Assembly (NCBI GenBank): GCA_013407085.1
Contig: JACCGJ010012629.1
Span: 1 to 64,000 of the forward strand
Length of the DNA: 64,000 nt
From: Atriophallophorus winterbourni
Taxonomy: Eukaryota; Platyhelminthes; Trematoda; Plagiorchiida; Microphallidae
Direction of reading: 5' to 3'
This document shows, in pieces, positions 22,126 to 34,299 of this stretch. The notes under the pieces were generated by a model. The model saw only the letters and a list, made by a program, of their open reading frames with translations. It ran no database searches and was not told where the DNA came from. Every line of letters starts with the position of its first letter. Within the stretch, counting starts at the first letter, position 1. Made by a program: the position numbers and the translations under genes.

Positions 22126-23265
22126 GGTTTTTAATTGGTGCGCAAAATAAATTCAGCAAATAGCAAACCTGCCGTTTTCAAATTGATTGAAAAATGCTTC
22201 GGAGTGTCCAGGGTGAAAACTGTGTTGCAATGCTCACGGATGTTGTTGAAACCGTAAACATCATCCATGCTTGCATTCACTTAAAGAGCCAGATTCATTC
22301 ACAAATGCTCACTTCACTGTGTTTGTCTGTCATGCAACAACACATATCTGCCGCACAAACATTTAAACCGCTTCACTCTCTCATGTAGTGCCGTCCTTGA
22401 TCATTAAAAACAAAAATAACGCTCCAGGTTTGAAAAAATGTGATTGCTTTGACCTTTGTTCGGTTAGGTATTACTGCCGCTGTCTTCACATGTCCGACAG
22501 CTAAAGTCAACAAACAGAATGCGGTCAGCACACAAGCGCGTCTGCGGTAGGTGACGACCGCTAGATGATATAAAGCTCGAAATGATGCAGAACTCATACG
22601 CTGCGTAAGGAAGATATCGCCTCTGTGTAAAGACTACCTGCTTGTTTTGAGTGTCGGAAACATACCACTCTGAGTCAGAATTCTTGGGCACAGACCACAG
22701 GAATTTTAGAGTCTAAAAAGCTATCAGCTCAACAGGTACCACAGGATGAGTGTTTGTATAGTGGAAAAACATACAAGTAAACAACATTTCAATAACCACA
22801 ATCGTACAACACATGTCTCGACATATACATCCAGTTTTGAGAAGAAAGTCGTACCTGATTATGACCGGCAAGACCGTGCAAGTGAAACATAATCTAACCG
22901 AGAAGCGTTTACGTCAATTTTCAGGTCACAGTACATTAAAATAATCTTCCCACGCTCCAGTAATTGCTCAATTGATTTTCATTATGTATTAATTTAATGA
23001 TCAATGTGAAATCACCCAGCCTGCGTCGCTGAACAAGTTCTTGTAATTTCAGTTTAGATATTTGCTCGTGGATCTTTGAATTGTTGCAACATGTCAAAAA
23101 TTTCTTTGTACGATGATAAATCCTGTTGAAGTATTTAGCACCCTTTCGGTAGTCATGGCGACTAGGTTTTGCTTGAGTATTCCATAGAAAGACGTTAAGA
23201 TTTATTTATTATCGGGGTAAGGCGTTGGATGCTATTCTTTATTGTTAACTGTTTGGAAGTGTAGT
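22126..23265. other. no gene recognised
   Basis: Short overlapping frames only (22194-22691). No domain or repeat family matched. Confidence 0.3.
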
Positions 23266-23269
23266 GCTG

Positions 23270-23605
23270 TGTTTAGCTTGCAAAACACCCAGATACCAGA
23301 TCTTTATAGGTGCTAGTCCAGACGAGATCTTGCATGTGTGACACACGGATTTTCCCAGTCACAGCATTCGGCACTTTAGAAGATTAACTGGCAAATTATT
23401 TGCCTGTGACCAGTCTATAAGTTAATCATATCCCGTTGTAATAAGAGAGAAGTCCAGTGACCTCGCACACTTCCATATTTCAATATTGTCAGCAAATGAT
23501 ATCAACTCACAGCTCTCCATTAAATTATTTCCAAACACCAAGAAAAGAAGACGCCCAAGCAAAACCCCTGTCGAACTTCAGTCATTAAATCTACCTATCT
23601 ATCAT
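23270..23605 (-). pseudogene. CR1-like LINE RT fragment
   Basis: Minus-strand reading, with stops, gives EVRQGFCLGVFFFLVFGNNL then MESCELISFADNIEIWK, LIDWSQANNLPVNLLKCRML and, after a stop, KIWYLGVLQAKHSTTLP. This matches the [13 protein letters not shown]...FADD...KCKMLHLG pattern of CR1-like RT; the catalytic FADD has become FADN. Too interrupted to leave a long open frame. Confidence 0.65.
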
Positions 23606-23976
23606 CAGTCTTGCTTGGAACCTATTTAAAAATACCGGAAGCCTGTCTCACATTTCTCATAAGAATTAATCAATTAATTAAACAGTCGGGTTAGCACAAA
23701 CTACTGAATCATTATGAACCACCATAAAAGTTTGGACACTAATTTGTTTAGCTGTGTACCCAATGTCTAGAAGTAACTTTTACTTTTATGCAATAAAGAG
23801 ATTCTGTTGTGATTGTTAACCTCATCCTGGTCAATTGTACTGTGGATCTATCTCAAACACATCTTATTTTCAAGATTCAAGATTCAAGAATTTATAGTAT
23901 AAAAATTGTAAGTGTACAAAACGATAGGATATTCGTATAAGGACAATGAATATATACAAAATATATACGTATGAAT

Positions 23977-24112
23977 AAAGAAAGTTTGTAATGGATCGCT
24001 TAGAGCGAGCGAAACGTTACCAATAGAATACTATCACCGATTCATTACAAACTTTCTTTCTTCATGATTATGATTCCCCGATAATTCACGAACATTTTCC
24101 ATTACATCGCTA
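23977..24112 (+). repeat. repeat D with terminal hairpin
   Basis: aaagaaagtttgtaatggat (about 23979) is the reverse complement of ccattacaaactttcttt-like sequence near 24045-24065, giving a stem of about 24 bp. The right part (cattacaaactttctttctt then catgattatgattcccc, ending attttccattacat) recurs at 30450-30530 inside an intron of the BH3-motif gene. Confidence 0.55.
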
Positions 24113-25010
24113 TATACGTATGAAATTAAATACCGTGTTATCGAAATAGTTGAACCAGCATTTTCCGAAATGTTCAAATCGATATACAGACTCAAGTCAG
24201 TCAGCGCCCTTGCTATATTGCTTCCGTTGTCGGATTTCAGCTGCAGCAGATTTTATCAAACAAAAAGCATAGTCTAAATTTTATCTCCAAACGGATCATT
24301 TGGACGTGACTTCTTCCTGGAACAGCAATAAAATATCAAACTCAATCATAGCTTGTCCTGAAGCGTCATTTACTAAAACAGGGTCGACATAAGGGTGAAA
24401 TACAGCACCGCAAGTTGATGTGAGTATATGAGCATTGCTTGCCCTAAGGTTGTGAAAACACGTTACGAGATCCTGCAGAAGCAAATTACGTATGATTTAT
24501 CACCAACTTTCGAAAGAAATTCCGTATTTGTGTGCTTGTCAATTCGTCTTTTAGATTAGATGAAACTGATTCTCTGCTAGTAGAAAACAACCGCCTTCCC
24601 CGTTTTTCAACTTAGTGATACATGATTAACCGAAAATTATGAATTCAACCCACACGTTTTTATAGCAGGATTGTCGGAGCCATGGTAATTTTTTCTTCCG
24701 CTAGATATGAGAGTGGAAATGCGGCCAAGCGAACAGTGATCTACCAATCAACTTTCTCATTTCCGAGCGTAATAGTTGATTATTCGTGATGGTTCTAACG
24801 AGCTAGATGGTGTCAGTTAGTGGATCAAGGAACAACCTCGAGGGGTATCAACGTGATTTGACACTGAATCTTTTACAAAAGCCTACGTCTCGTTTTTAGT
24901 GCTTTTTAGATAAATTCATTGCAGGTCAAACAAAAACCAACATTTAGAGAGTCGAATGGAAATACTGAGTGGTCACTGACTATTCATTCGAAAGCATTGG
25001 GGCGCACTGA
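24113..25010. other. no gene recognised
   Basis: No supported feature. Confidence 0.3.
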
Positions 25011-25011
25011 T

Positions 25012-25095
25012 TATAATATTACTGTCTCCTGAAAACCGCAAACAGGCCAGGAACCGGTGGTGGCGTCTGAATGTAGGGGATGTGAGCACCTTAAC
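25012..25095 (+). repeat. HB unit remnant with decayed ribozyme
   Basis: tataatattactgtctcctg, then aaaaccgcaaacaggccagg, aaccggtggtggcgtctgaa and ggggatgtgagcacc. The palindromic ACCGGU and the flanks are kept, but CUGAUGA is changed to CUGAAAA and GAAA to GGAA. Confidence 0.5.
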
Positions 25096-25669
25096 ATGTG
25101 GTCATGATATTGACTTTGTCCTACGGAACTGGTAGAAAAATTTTAATTTTCAACGAATTCGCCGTCTAGCTTGCAGCGGATGCAACGGTATCTATTTCAA
25201 TTAATATCGTGTTTTTCATCTCAGTAAAACAATCATTGTCATCAGTTTAGCGTTTTTTTCAAATGAACCATATAGTTTTCCTAGCAATATTCCTTTCAAT
25301 TTTTTATAGTAACTGGTTTATCATTCGTTTTATGTCCTTTATATACACGAGCGAACAACCTTATAACAGTGCAAGATTTTTTTCATAAAAATTAATCTGA
25401 AAATGATGATCAACTTTCTTCATTTTTAGTTTAATATCACTCAAAAATCGATAGCAATGTGTACAGTGCAGTTAATATTTACACGATAATACATCGAAAC
25501 CCCTGTCAGATTGGTAGAACTAAGCACCTGCCCAACAAAATATTTAAACACCCCTAAATTTGTATCCGACCCCATACTTTTCTAGTGGACCTAAGCCACG
25601 TTAAACGGTGTGACTCCGCGCCTTTAGTCTTTGCACACAGGCCAGGACCGCTAAATGATTTATGATCTT

Positions 25670-25707
25670 CTGATTGGTTCATATATCGTACTGCATGCTG
25701 ATTGGTC
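25670..25707 (+). promoter_or_regulatory. two inverted CCAAT boxes
   Basis: tgattggtt (ATTGG at 25673-25677) and gctgattggtcg (ATTGG at 25701-25705), 28 bases apart and about 130-160 bases upstream of the start codon of the BH3-motif gene. Paired inverted CCAAT boxes are classical NF-Y sites in animal promoters. Placement supports a promoter here; binding is inferred. Confidence 0.4.
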
Positions 25708-25834
25708 GATTGTACTTAACATGAATCACAAGCTTTCGTTTTGCTTGTCAGTTGCATGGTATCCCGAACCTGAGTGGCTTGTGCCCTCGGGCGTCTTACC
25801 GTTTTAAAACTTCGCAGATTTACCGCTATTATTC

Positions 25835-26942
25835 ATGGAGCATACGAATTTTATATCGATTTCGAACGACGACATAGACTCAGAACAAATGCACGGTGTG
25901 CTAACTCACGAAACTGAAGCTGGCAATACAGAAGATTCACTAACCTTTTCGAATCCATTAGATTCCCCTTGTCTTGTTCCTGCTCCATATTTTACAGAAA
26001 TATCCTCCAGAGCGTTGCACACGGCATCACCTCCAGTTGGACGAACTAGTGCACATTTGACGCACGTTAACCCGAATGCATCCCCCTTGAACTTAGAACG
26101 AACAGGGTGTTCCCGGCCTAGAACGGATAGTGGATTTTGTTCATGGACTGGAACCGCAGAATCCCAACAGAAATTTTTTCCAGCACTTATGAAATTGGAT
26201 TCTGAAGAAAATCAAGACATATCTAATTACTTTGAACAAGACAACCCTCTTTCATCCGTTCCCCATTTAAGCGCTTCCACGCCAACACCACCTACCTGTT
26301 CAAATGCCGGACATGATCTCAGCAGATTACCATGCGCCAATGCTCTGAACGAAGAGCTGACCGATCGGATGTTTGTTTGCAATTTTGAAGAAATAATGTT
26401 AGAACCTGCCCTCAATTCCATCCGGAAGCACAACAATGCCAAGCTAAGCGGAAGGAAAGACAGATTTAAACTTTCTCCAGACGTTTTGCTACGAGCTGAC
26501 GGAATAATATCGTCTAGCAATTCAGCGACAAATTTTGCTAGCTCGAAAATTCCTCCGCATCAATCTAATGAAAATTTCGATCGTTCGAATGCCCTCGCCT
26601 TTCATCATTCAGCTCGTCGACGACCAGATTCGGTCCCGCTCTACTCTATGAACCACCATGACACTTCACGTGAATCAGATAATGAAACTTGTGCTGGACA
26701 TGAGGGTGATGATGAAAATGACATATCACCGGAAAGTCAAAGACCCTGTAGAAGAATACGACGAAATACCCATCCTAATTCCCAGAAGAGCATTGAATGT
26801 CCAAACAATCTCACTCTGCCCAAACTAGACTCTAATGTTAATGGGAAGCCTATTTTATTCCATTGGCGCCGTAGACAAACCGCTGAAAACCGATATTATC
26901 GTGGAGCCCGGATGAATCTTAGTAGGAGCAGGATAGCTATGA
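25835..26942 (+). CDS. BH3-motif gene, exon 1
   Basis: Codes residues 1-369 and the first base of codon 370; the donor gtaagt starts at 26943. Hydrophilic with acidic patches (SRESDNETCAGHEGDDEND near residue 280) and an Arg-rich end (PCRRIRRNTH, HWRRRQTAENRYYRGARMN). The longest uninterrupted non-transposon reading frame in the window. Confidence 0.7.
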
Positions 26943-29900
26943 GTAAGTCATGTTTAATTGTGCCACATTATCACAATCTGATTGATGTTTGATCTTTTGA
27001 GTTCTATAGTATCCACCGGTTAATTGCAATACATTAGACAGGACTCGTAAAATTTTGCTAATTACTGGATGTGGGTGCGTACTAATGATGTTCAAATCAG
27101 TTTCCATTCGCTTAACCGGGAATGGATTCAAAATGAGAACAGTTATTTACAAATTCTGCTTCTACGTCGTCGACAATGTTCAAATAAATGTGCCCACGCG
27201 CAAGATACTCCTGTAAGTTCTCTCTCCATTATAGTCGGTAGTACTATAATTATCGCCCAGGATAAATCAAGATCGTTACTTTTGCCAAGACAGCTTTCTG
27301 TCTGAGATCACGTGACCTGATCCGCAGGTCAGTCGTCTGGTTCGCATTTTTGTCAACTTGTGTGGGCTATAACTGAAGTAATCGAAATGTTTAATTTGAT
27401 TTCCTGAAAATTCCAAGCATACAAGAATGCGAATACAAATGATTTTATGCTTACGTTTCTAGCCATCGCAGTAGTCAGTTTATTTTTAAGCTGAAAAACC
27501 AATTTGGTAATGTATTATTTCAAATCAGCGCAGCCTCTATGCCCAACCAAGTTACTATTATTTCCAGAAAAACGCGATCCCTCATACTTGTAACGCAGAA
27601 TGCGCTTTTTAATCAGATACAAAATAAAGTCCACATATGAGCTTTCGACTGTCGATAGTCGAAAGCTAATATGATGGATAAATAACGCTCGGTGACAAAA
27701 TTCTCACCCAATACTTACTGGAAAATCGGCAACTTCTGCAATAATTTGGGTGAATAAATCATTTAAATGGCATACTTTTTTAAGCTATTGATCCTAGTCA
27801 GACAAGTGGTCCTGTCTGACTCACACCGCCTACCTATGTCCAATATCCAGTTTAGGCGAATGACATGTGATGATACAACTTTGCCCACAAACACGTGACC
27901 GAATTGATTAGTGAATCTAGTGTTCCCGAGACGCAATTTCAAATTCTTGCACGCAGGCGAAACTAATGCCAGTGTGCGATCCATCATTCAATATTGATGA
28001 CAAACCAAATAACTTCAATTTCCTTATATTGAATTCAATGTGTTTTTAACCTGTGGTGACGTAGATATATTATCGTGGTATTGTTTGATGCAATCAATAC
28101 AACGATAATTCTTTCGGTGTGATTTCTTGGTAGTTTAGCTAGCATTGGCGTTAACTTACAATGAAGATAATGACACAGCGACCACATATTTAAAATAGAA
28201 TACGAGTGTTTAAAAGAGGATTGATCCCACCAGGAAGCTGGATAAAGAAAGTGTGTGCAATTTCTATATTTTTAATTGTAGGTTTTGTTACGGCAATCTG
28301 CAAAACTTCAAAGGAACGCTAAAACAACATGGTATAAAATATCTTGGTAGGTGAACTTCTGCTTACTATTGTCAAAACACGCGCTTAAAGATGCCGGTAG
28401 TGGAGGAAACAAAAGCTGTCTCGGATTTGAAGATAGGACTGGCAATTCAAAACTTTTCATACTACGATAATGCTTATATCTTATTCACTGTAACTGTTCC
28501 AAAATTTGTGTTTAAATTGGTTTTATTTGTTGAAAATGCGTATAAGCGAACAATGCAACTCTTCTTCATCTTCAATAGTCGTTGCAGAAGTATCTTGTGC
28601 TAATCTTACACATAAGTTTAATTAACTTAAATATTGTAGTTCGTTAGCTGTTAAATCATTTATGAAATTTTTAATGTGCATATACTATCAATTTTCCATG
28701 AAATTAGGCAATCGAATTCTTATTAAATGGGCTTAAATCAAAGATTAAACTTTTTAAAGTAAACCTGGCCAGATGGTAGACAAATTTCGCCTGCGCTGTA
28801 TCAGTGTCCTGAACGTTTTATCCAATAATAGGCAGTCAAATACCCCTGCAATGGAAACGTACGCAGTTCGTCAATTGTACCTAATTCTACCTGAAAGTTT
28901 GGTGTATTGCCATATTTTATTTCGTACGTTTCTCCTAGCTAAATATTTACCCGTTGTCCATAGTACCGTTCCAAGAATTCTCTCTACTTGCGGTTTATAA
29001 TACACCATGCTCTATTTCATCCATATAAGATTGAGTTAATGATATTCGCATCACATTCTTTTGTGTGCTGAATTCCGTAGCGATAAGTTTTTATAAATGT
29101 TGTTTCCGACCGCTTTACTTTGTGAATAATCAACGTCTTTTAGCATAGATTTACAATATATGGTGTTACTATTTTTTAGCACATTAGTTAAGTTGCGGAA
29201 ACAATACATTATAGTTGGCCTCCTTCGGTCGATGCCCGCCATGGATGTACATTATAAGCAGATAATTGTTTCATGCTACACAGATTTCGAATGACTAAAC
29301 AATCCGATTCCGAAACTAATATATGTTTCATGCTAAAATAAGTAAAATTATTGTGCGTAGATGAAGAAACGAATGAAATAGATGCATTTTACCATGAGGT
29401 TGTCGTCTTTGAAAAAATACTTAAAATGAAAACTAATCCTTTAACAACAGCGTTAAACAGAAATGAGTGTACGAAATTCGCGTTATCATACATTTCCATC
29501 ACTCAATTCAAAATTATATTCAATAGACAAAGTTATACTTGAATGCCACTATTACAAAGGGTTCGTACAACGAACCACGATGTTCAAACACAGAATCACA
29601 AATTGATTCTTGGTCAAGCACTCATGGCGCCTATGGATGACCGAAGTAATGTGTTGTGTAACTGCGGAGGATGTGAGCAACACATTACTTTGATATTCAA
29701 TAGAGTTAAAAATGAAGTTACCGTACGCGATATCGAAATTGATTGCATAACAGCAGATATCATACAAGTAATCATTTTTTGCTTTCGTGCTAAAAACTTA
29801 GTTTTTCTATCTTGTGCCCCAAATAATATATCATGCAACTTGTGAAACGTGTGAATATCGAATCAAGTTTGTAGCGTATGAAATTTTTGTTTAGGCAAAT

Positions 29901-31811
29901 AAAAAATCTTTATGCAGTATTTTAAGCTTACTACCACGATGGAAACATCTTTCAAATTTCAGACAATAGGCCTGGAGACGAATGCTCATCAGTTGGTGGG
30001 CTAAACGTGGCTTCCATTCCCGATGTGGTTCCGAGGCAGGTTCTCCCATCACCCTTGGTGTTCCGTCCGCGCCACAGCGTCACATTCTTTCATTCTCCTC
30101 TGATCAAGTTTAGCCCCCTGACCCGCCAACGCTCTCTTTCTTATCCGTTCTCTTCGTCCGATCTGTTTTCAACCAGCTGGTACTCGGTCGATAACAGGCT
30201 GCAAAGAACCAGCCTGGATTATGTGCTCCTTGGATCTGTTCCTCCTAGTGAACGACTGTCACTTTTGGCTAACAGAATGGCCGAAATCGGAGATGATCTT
30301 GAAGCAGATTTCCGGTCATCATCCTGGTCGATCGGAGAAGTACGTGTTACGAGTTGTGCATGTGTTTTCAAATTTCAATGATATTGGTAAGGTTTCGCTT
30401 CTGACTCAGAAGCTTCGTCAGACCAAGGGTGTCAGTTACCAATAAACTGCTCTCAACGATTCATTACAAACTTTCTATTTTCATGGTTATGATTCCCTGA
30501 TCGATCACACACATTTTCCATTACATTGTTCAATGACATGATTTTTAAAGAACATCAAGTCTCGTTTACCTTAGAATTTGCGAATTCTTCCATTTGAACA
30601 TGTATTATATTGGGAGATTGCCGATGCAATTTTTAGACCTTACCGGATTTCTTCATTTAGAATTGAACTCTACGTATGTCACCACAGTGTTTATATATTG
30701 TTAGCAGGATAAAGGCCAGGCCAAGCTGCGATCAACATGTAGGAAGTAGTAAACTCCACTAAATCTTGTCAAGCGCTCGCAAACAATGTTAAACTGAAAC
30801 CATACAAATAAATTTTAGATCGAGTCTAGTTTTTCTTGCTTTATCTAAGTTTTCAATCGAAATTCATGACATATATTATTTGTTCTTATGTATATAGCTT
30901 TGTGGGAGCTAACTGTATTAACATAACTGACATTGATTTTAATCGGCCTATCTGGATATCAATCAGGTCAAAAGGTTGGTTAAATAATCATACAAAATGG
31001 CTAGCGCCGAAATCATATTGGCATGTACCTAATAAAACTTAACCAAGAATCCAGAAATCTGATTTCTTGTTCTATTGACACAGTAGGTGACTATTTTTGT
31101 TTGACATATGCAACCTCTTAAATTTCTACCTTTTTCGTACTACAGTATGTTTCGAGACTTGGACGGAGTATATCATAGTTTAGATTGATGAAGATATGAA
31201 AAGGGGAGTTAAAAACACGCAAGAATGAATTATGTAGTACTCCTCTCCAAATAGATAAGATTGACGTAAATGTCAAAACTTTGGTGCTGCAGAAACTAAA
31301 CTAAAACATCCACCTCATATGTCGCAACAGTTCGATCAAGTAAACGTCAAACATCAAACAAGCCATATCACACAATCAATAGATAATGTTCTCCCAGTAT
31401 ACTATCTAGCCATACTTATCAAATTTTCAGATTTATGGAAGAACTAGACCTTGCAGAATGTTGTCATTTGCCTGGCGTTTGTCTTCAAGCATAGTCTCGG
31501 TGCTTACCGTACCACTGGACTGCGCCTACCGTATAATGCAAATGATCGGTAGCCCAATCGACGACCCGAACCGATTGAATGCAAATATGACATCGAGCAG
31601 AAGACGTAGGACGTTAACCTATTCCGGAATCGCTCCAATAAACCACCGCTTCAGTTCAGAACATGTCTATCCAGAAGCCCGTGGACAGCATGAAAACCGT
31701 CCGCATAGGTCCTTTCGGCGTTTTTCGCTCTCCCAAGATCCATCGTCTTTATTGCGGGGAAACCATGACACTCAGGACCGTGACACCGACGAGGCCTTCA
31801 CTCGGGAGTAA
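25835..31811 (+). CDS. three-exon gene, predicted BH3-motif protein (621 aa)
   Basis: Exons 25835-26942, 29963-30339 and 31431-31811 join in phase (phase 1, then phase 0) with donors gtaagt and gtacgt and acceptors atttcag and ttttcag, giving 621 residues. The ATG is the first after an in-frame stop near 25805. Residues 1-369 are hydrophilic, Ser/Asn/Pro-rich and without a known domain. Exon 2 ends with LLANRMAEIGDDLEADF (residues 470-486), which fits the BH3 pattern h1-x3-h2-x2-h3-G-D-D/E-h4: L471, M475, I478, G479, D480, D481, L482. Exon 3 starts with a basic and hydrophobic stretch (about 505-535, FAWRLSSSIVSVLTVPLDCA) and ends Arg/Ser-rich. No BH1 or BH2 motif is seen, so a BH3-only type pro-apoptotic role, binding Bcl-2 proteins at mitochondria, is the inference. 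BH3-like motifs also occur by chance; the gene model is firmer than the function. Confidence 0.65.
27640..27667. repeat. perfect 11-bp hairpin
   Basis: agctttcgact, six-base loop gtcgat, agtcgaaagct. Isolated; the parent element is unknown. Confidence 0.7.
27763..27987 (-). pseudogene. LINE RT fragment (family B), weak
   Basis: Minus-strand frame with MDRTLALVSPACKNLKLRLG and, at its end, DIGRRCESDRTTCLTRINSL, which align with MDCFSPACKDIRLTIS and EIDKRVGRAAVILSRLNSRV of the copy at 2.1 kb. The middle is scrambled by frameshifts. Confidence 0.4.
29190..29340 (+). repeat. repeat E
   Basis: ggcctccttcggtcgatg, ggatgtacattataagc and gactaaacaatccgattc match, in order, the reverse complement of 34330-34440 and, for the last part, 1622-1655. 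Parent element unknown. Confidence 0.45.
29535..29700 (-). repeat. HB unit (no ribozyme kept)
   Basis: Reverse complement of the HB body: gtgcttgaccaagaatcaat, ttgtgattctgtgtttgaac, atcgtggttcgttgtacgaa, ccctttgtaatagtggcatt. The end adjoining gatgtgagcaacacattact repeats part of the unit in the other orientation. Confidence 0.5.
29963..30339 (+). CDS. BH3-motif gene, exon 2
   Basis: Begins with the last two bases of codon 370 and ends at a codon boundary (residue 495). Ser/Pro/Phe-rich first half (FRPRHSVTFFHSPLIKFSPL), then LDYVLLGSVPPSERLSLLAN leading into the BH3-like helix, coded by 30262-30312. The next exon starts eight to nine residues after the motif. Confidence 0.7.
30430..30530 (+). 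repeat. repeat D copy
   Basis: ttaccaataaactgctctca, gattcattacaaactttcta, ttcatggttatgattccctg and cattttccattacat match 24019-24112; sits in intron 2 of the BH3-motif gene. Confidence 0.5.
31431..31811 (+). CDS. BH3-motif gene, exon 3 with stop
   Basis: Follows the acceptor aaattttcag (31421-31430) in phase 0; residues 496-621, stop TAA at 31809-31811. First part IYGRTRPCRMLSFAWRLSSS then IVSVLTVPLDCAYRIMQMIG, a possible membrane-binding segment; second part basic and polar (NMTSSRRRRTLTYSG, RPHRSFRRFSLSQDPSSLLR). No clear AATAAA close downstream. Confidence 0.65.
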   Translation: MYGRTRPCRMLSFAWRLSSSIVSVLTVPLDCAYRIMQMIGSPIDDPNRLNANMTSSRRRRTLTYSGIAPINHRFSSEHVYPEARGQHENRPHRSFRRFSLSQDPSSLLRGNHDTQDRDTDEAFTRE

Positions 31812-34060
31812 CGAGTTATTTTTTACAAACTCTACACTGTACCGAGTCATATCGATTTTACAATTTTCCGTACCGTTTGTTTTACTTACACGTACAAGTG
31901 TATCTTGTTCTATTTTCACTACATGTTTGTGAGAGACAGCGTGAAATCTTCACGTCAGCACAAAAATTACCGCGCCGCGTGAAGGATTTTCGATGTACAT
32001 TATCACCTATTTCATGCCAACGTGCGATTTCTATCATATCCAGCATGTGATTACCAGTGTGACTAAGAACATGTTATTCTTTATTGGAAATTGCCAATTA
32101 GATTCTATGTATAATTCACGAATATCATTCAGTGGTGAAGAAATATTATCCCTTATTCTATGTGAATTCCCCTCTATCCGGAGCGTTTAGCTGTGAGTTA
32201 CTTAAAACGATCTGTGACAGACATAACAGGAATTTCTGAACTGGCTGTGTCTGTTGGAGGTCAACAACACAGCATTAGTCTTGACATGCTTGCGTTTGTA
32301 TCTGTGAAATTGAGCATACATTGTTTATACTCGGTCTTTTCTTGTAGAAAGAGGCTATTCGGTTTCGTGCCCTATATTCGAATTAGACTCGGGCACGCTA
32401 AACAAACAAAATAATTCGAATCATTGTTATCGCATAAGTGCAGATTTGATGCTTTTCTGAACAGCGTTGCTGCATAAGCAGTTCTGTTCGCGATGTGAAT
32501 GCATGTGCGATTGCCAACTGGGTGCCATATTTGTGTACCAAACATACTTAAAAACATACAGTAGCTTATTCGCTGTGGTTGTGAATGTTCGTTTTTTGTG
32601 TGGAAAAAGCCGTCCTCCCATTTCTGGACCTAGGAACACTGTTTTGCTATGACCTAATGTGAGCCAGACGGTTAGGCGGCATTACACATACCGAAAATCT
32701 TTCACCTGTTGAAATTTACCTCCTACAGATACTCTTCTATACTGACGGAATAAACTGCTTTAAGTTCTTCCTGCGCTGCTCACTTACGTAGGCGTTGGCA
32801 TCTTAGTGAAATCGTGTGCAGAGGATTCACCGATGGGCTGGATCTCTTAAAATAATGGAATGTGGTTAAGAGTAGTATCTAAAATTAAGCACCTCACACG
32901 CATACGATAAAAATTGTTATCCATTTTGGAAACGTGCGGTCCGCATAAATTTAGCTCTGATGAATAAGCATGTGTATGTTTCTGAAAATACATTGACTGG
33001 GATAATTGAAACTCTAGCGCATGAGAAGGCTGCAGAGCTGAAGTTTGCAAATGGGATTAATCCTTTTTCAGATGACCGTCATGTAATGCAACAATCCTAG
33101 GACAGTCGGGCAACTGATTTTCATGGTGTAAAAGACTGGCCCCGCACTGGAGTGGATCTTACCAAGAAATCAAGTTTGAACTATTCACCGGGTTCTTTTA
33201 GCTCAGCAGTTTTATCTCTGCAAGCGATTGTCCTGATGACCAAATCACACAGAGTGTACTTGCTAACCTGTGCTATTTATGGTGATGTTTCGCTCCCTAC
33301 AGAATGCCGAGAGTAGAATGCAGTCGTGATAGATAAACTTATCTATGGTTACCAAACCTTGTTCGTATATAAAAAAATTAGTCAGTAAGACAAAAATAGT
33401 TCAAGAGTCTCATCAAAAGTTTGCGGAATAAGATTGAAAAACTGTCAGTTCATCATCGGTTGAACCGTGATGAGTGGTAATCCAATGACTTGCTCGAAAT
33501 TTGAATTAGAACAAAATTGGTATAAGGTCATTGGTTTTTGTGTGTTTGTGGACTCGCGTAATTCCTTCAAATCGCTAAAAGTGAACGTAGCCGAAATCAC
33601 ACCGTCATAAATGTTGCATAGATCCATTTCCTCCGGTACGCGATAGCAACTTGCGCTTCTTGGAAATGGTTTAAACTTAGGCAACACCATTTTAGCCTTC
33701 AATATTTTCCAAATTTCTCATTCATTTTTTTGCGTTTCTCTAAGGGATGCGTTAGACGCAAATGCACAATAACGCAAGAACCCGCCAACACGAATGTTAT
33801 TCATCCTGACGAAAAATAGTCCATTCAGAGCATAATTGGCATTCATTCGCTTGTTTTGTTAAAGATTATACGCAAAAATTTAAGCGTCTTGTGCATGGGG
33901 ACAATTTAATATACCGAAGTACAGGCGATCCATTCGTTTTAAAGTAAGGTTTATAAGGAAATAAAGTTTATCAACCCGTCGTTGCTGTGAGTCTTAGACA
34001 AACCATGCTCGGCACATTGCTGGCGGTTTTCACGATATGAGAACGATAAATATTGTGACG
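31812..34060. other. no gene recognised
   Basis: No domain or RNA gene. A minus-strand frame of 85 codons at 33445-33702 has no recognisable family. Presumed 3' untranslated and intergenic sequence. Confidence 0.35.
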
Positions 34061-34064
34061 TTTA

Positions 34065-34215
34065 CATCCCCTTTACTTAGCCAGCACAACCGGTTTCTTG
34101 TTGTTTGCCGTCATCAGGTGGAGACAGTAAGATCTGTTTCAGCGAGCTTTGAAACAGTGGTGAAGTGGTAAACAAAGTTATACTTGTATGCCGCTGTTGT
34201 ACAGGGTTCTTACAA
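34065..34215 (-). repeat. HB unit with ribozyme
   Basis: Minus-strand order: aagaaccctgtacaacagcg, gcatacaagtataactttgt, ccactgtttcaaagctcgct, gatcttactgtctccac, the ribozyme core and a short trailer. The 5' body beyond the aagaaccctgt block is absent. Confidence 0.55.
34084..34124 (-). ncRNA. hammerhead ribozyme, HB type
   Basis: CUGAUGA, stem II segment CGGC/ACAA, GAAA, ACCGGU with U at the cleavage position, and stem I CCAC/GUGC of which only CAC/GUG pairs. Core residues of all three conserved blocks are present, but U at position 17 and the weak stem II suggest low activity. Confidence 0.45.
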
Positions 34216-34299
34216 AAACTATCGGTTATTAGAGATATCATGCCAAACTGGGTGAGATACTGCTCTTGGCTGTTAAAAGTAGATCAGGCCGTAGCGTAA

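Larger units (their letters stand above)
26943..29962 (+). other. intron 1 of the BH3-motif gene
   Basis: 3,020-base GT-AG intron with transposon debris: a LINE RT fragment (27763-27987), a perfect short hairpin (27640-27667), repeat E (29190-29340) and an HB unit (29535-29700). Several short frames inside have no domain. Confidence 0.6.
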
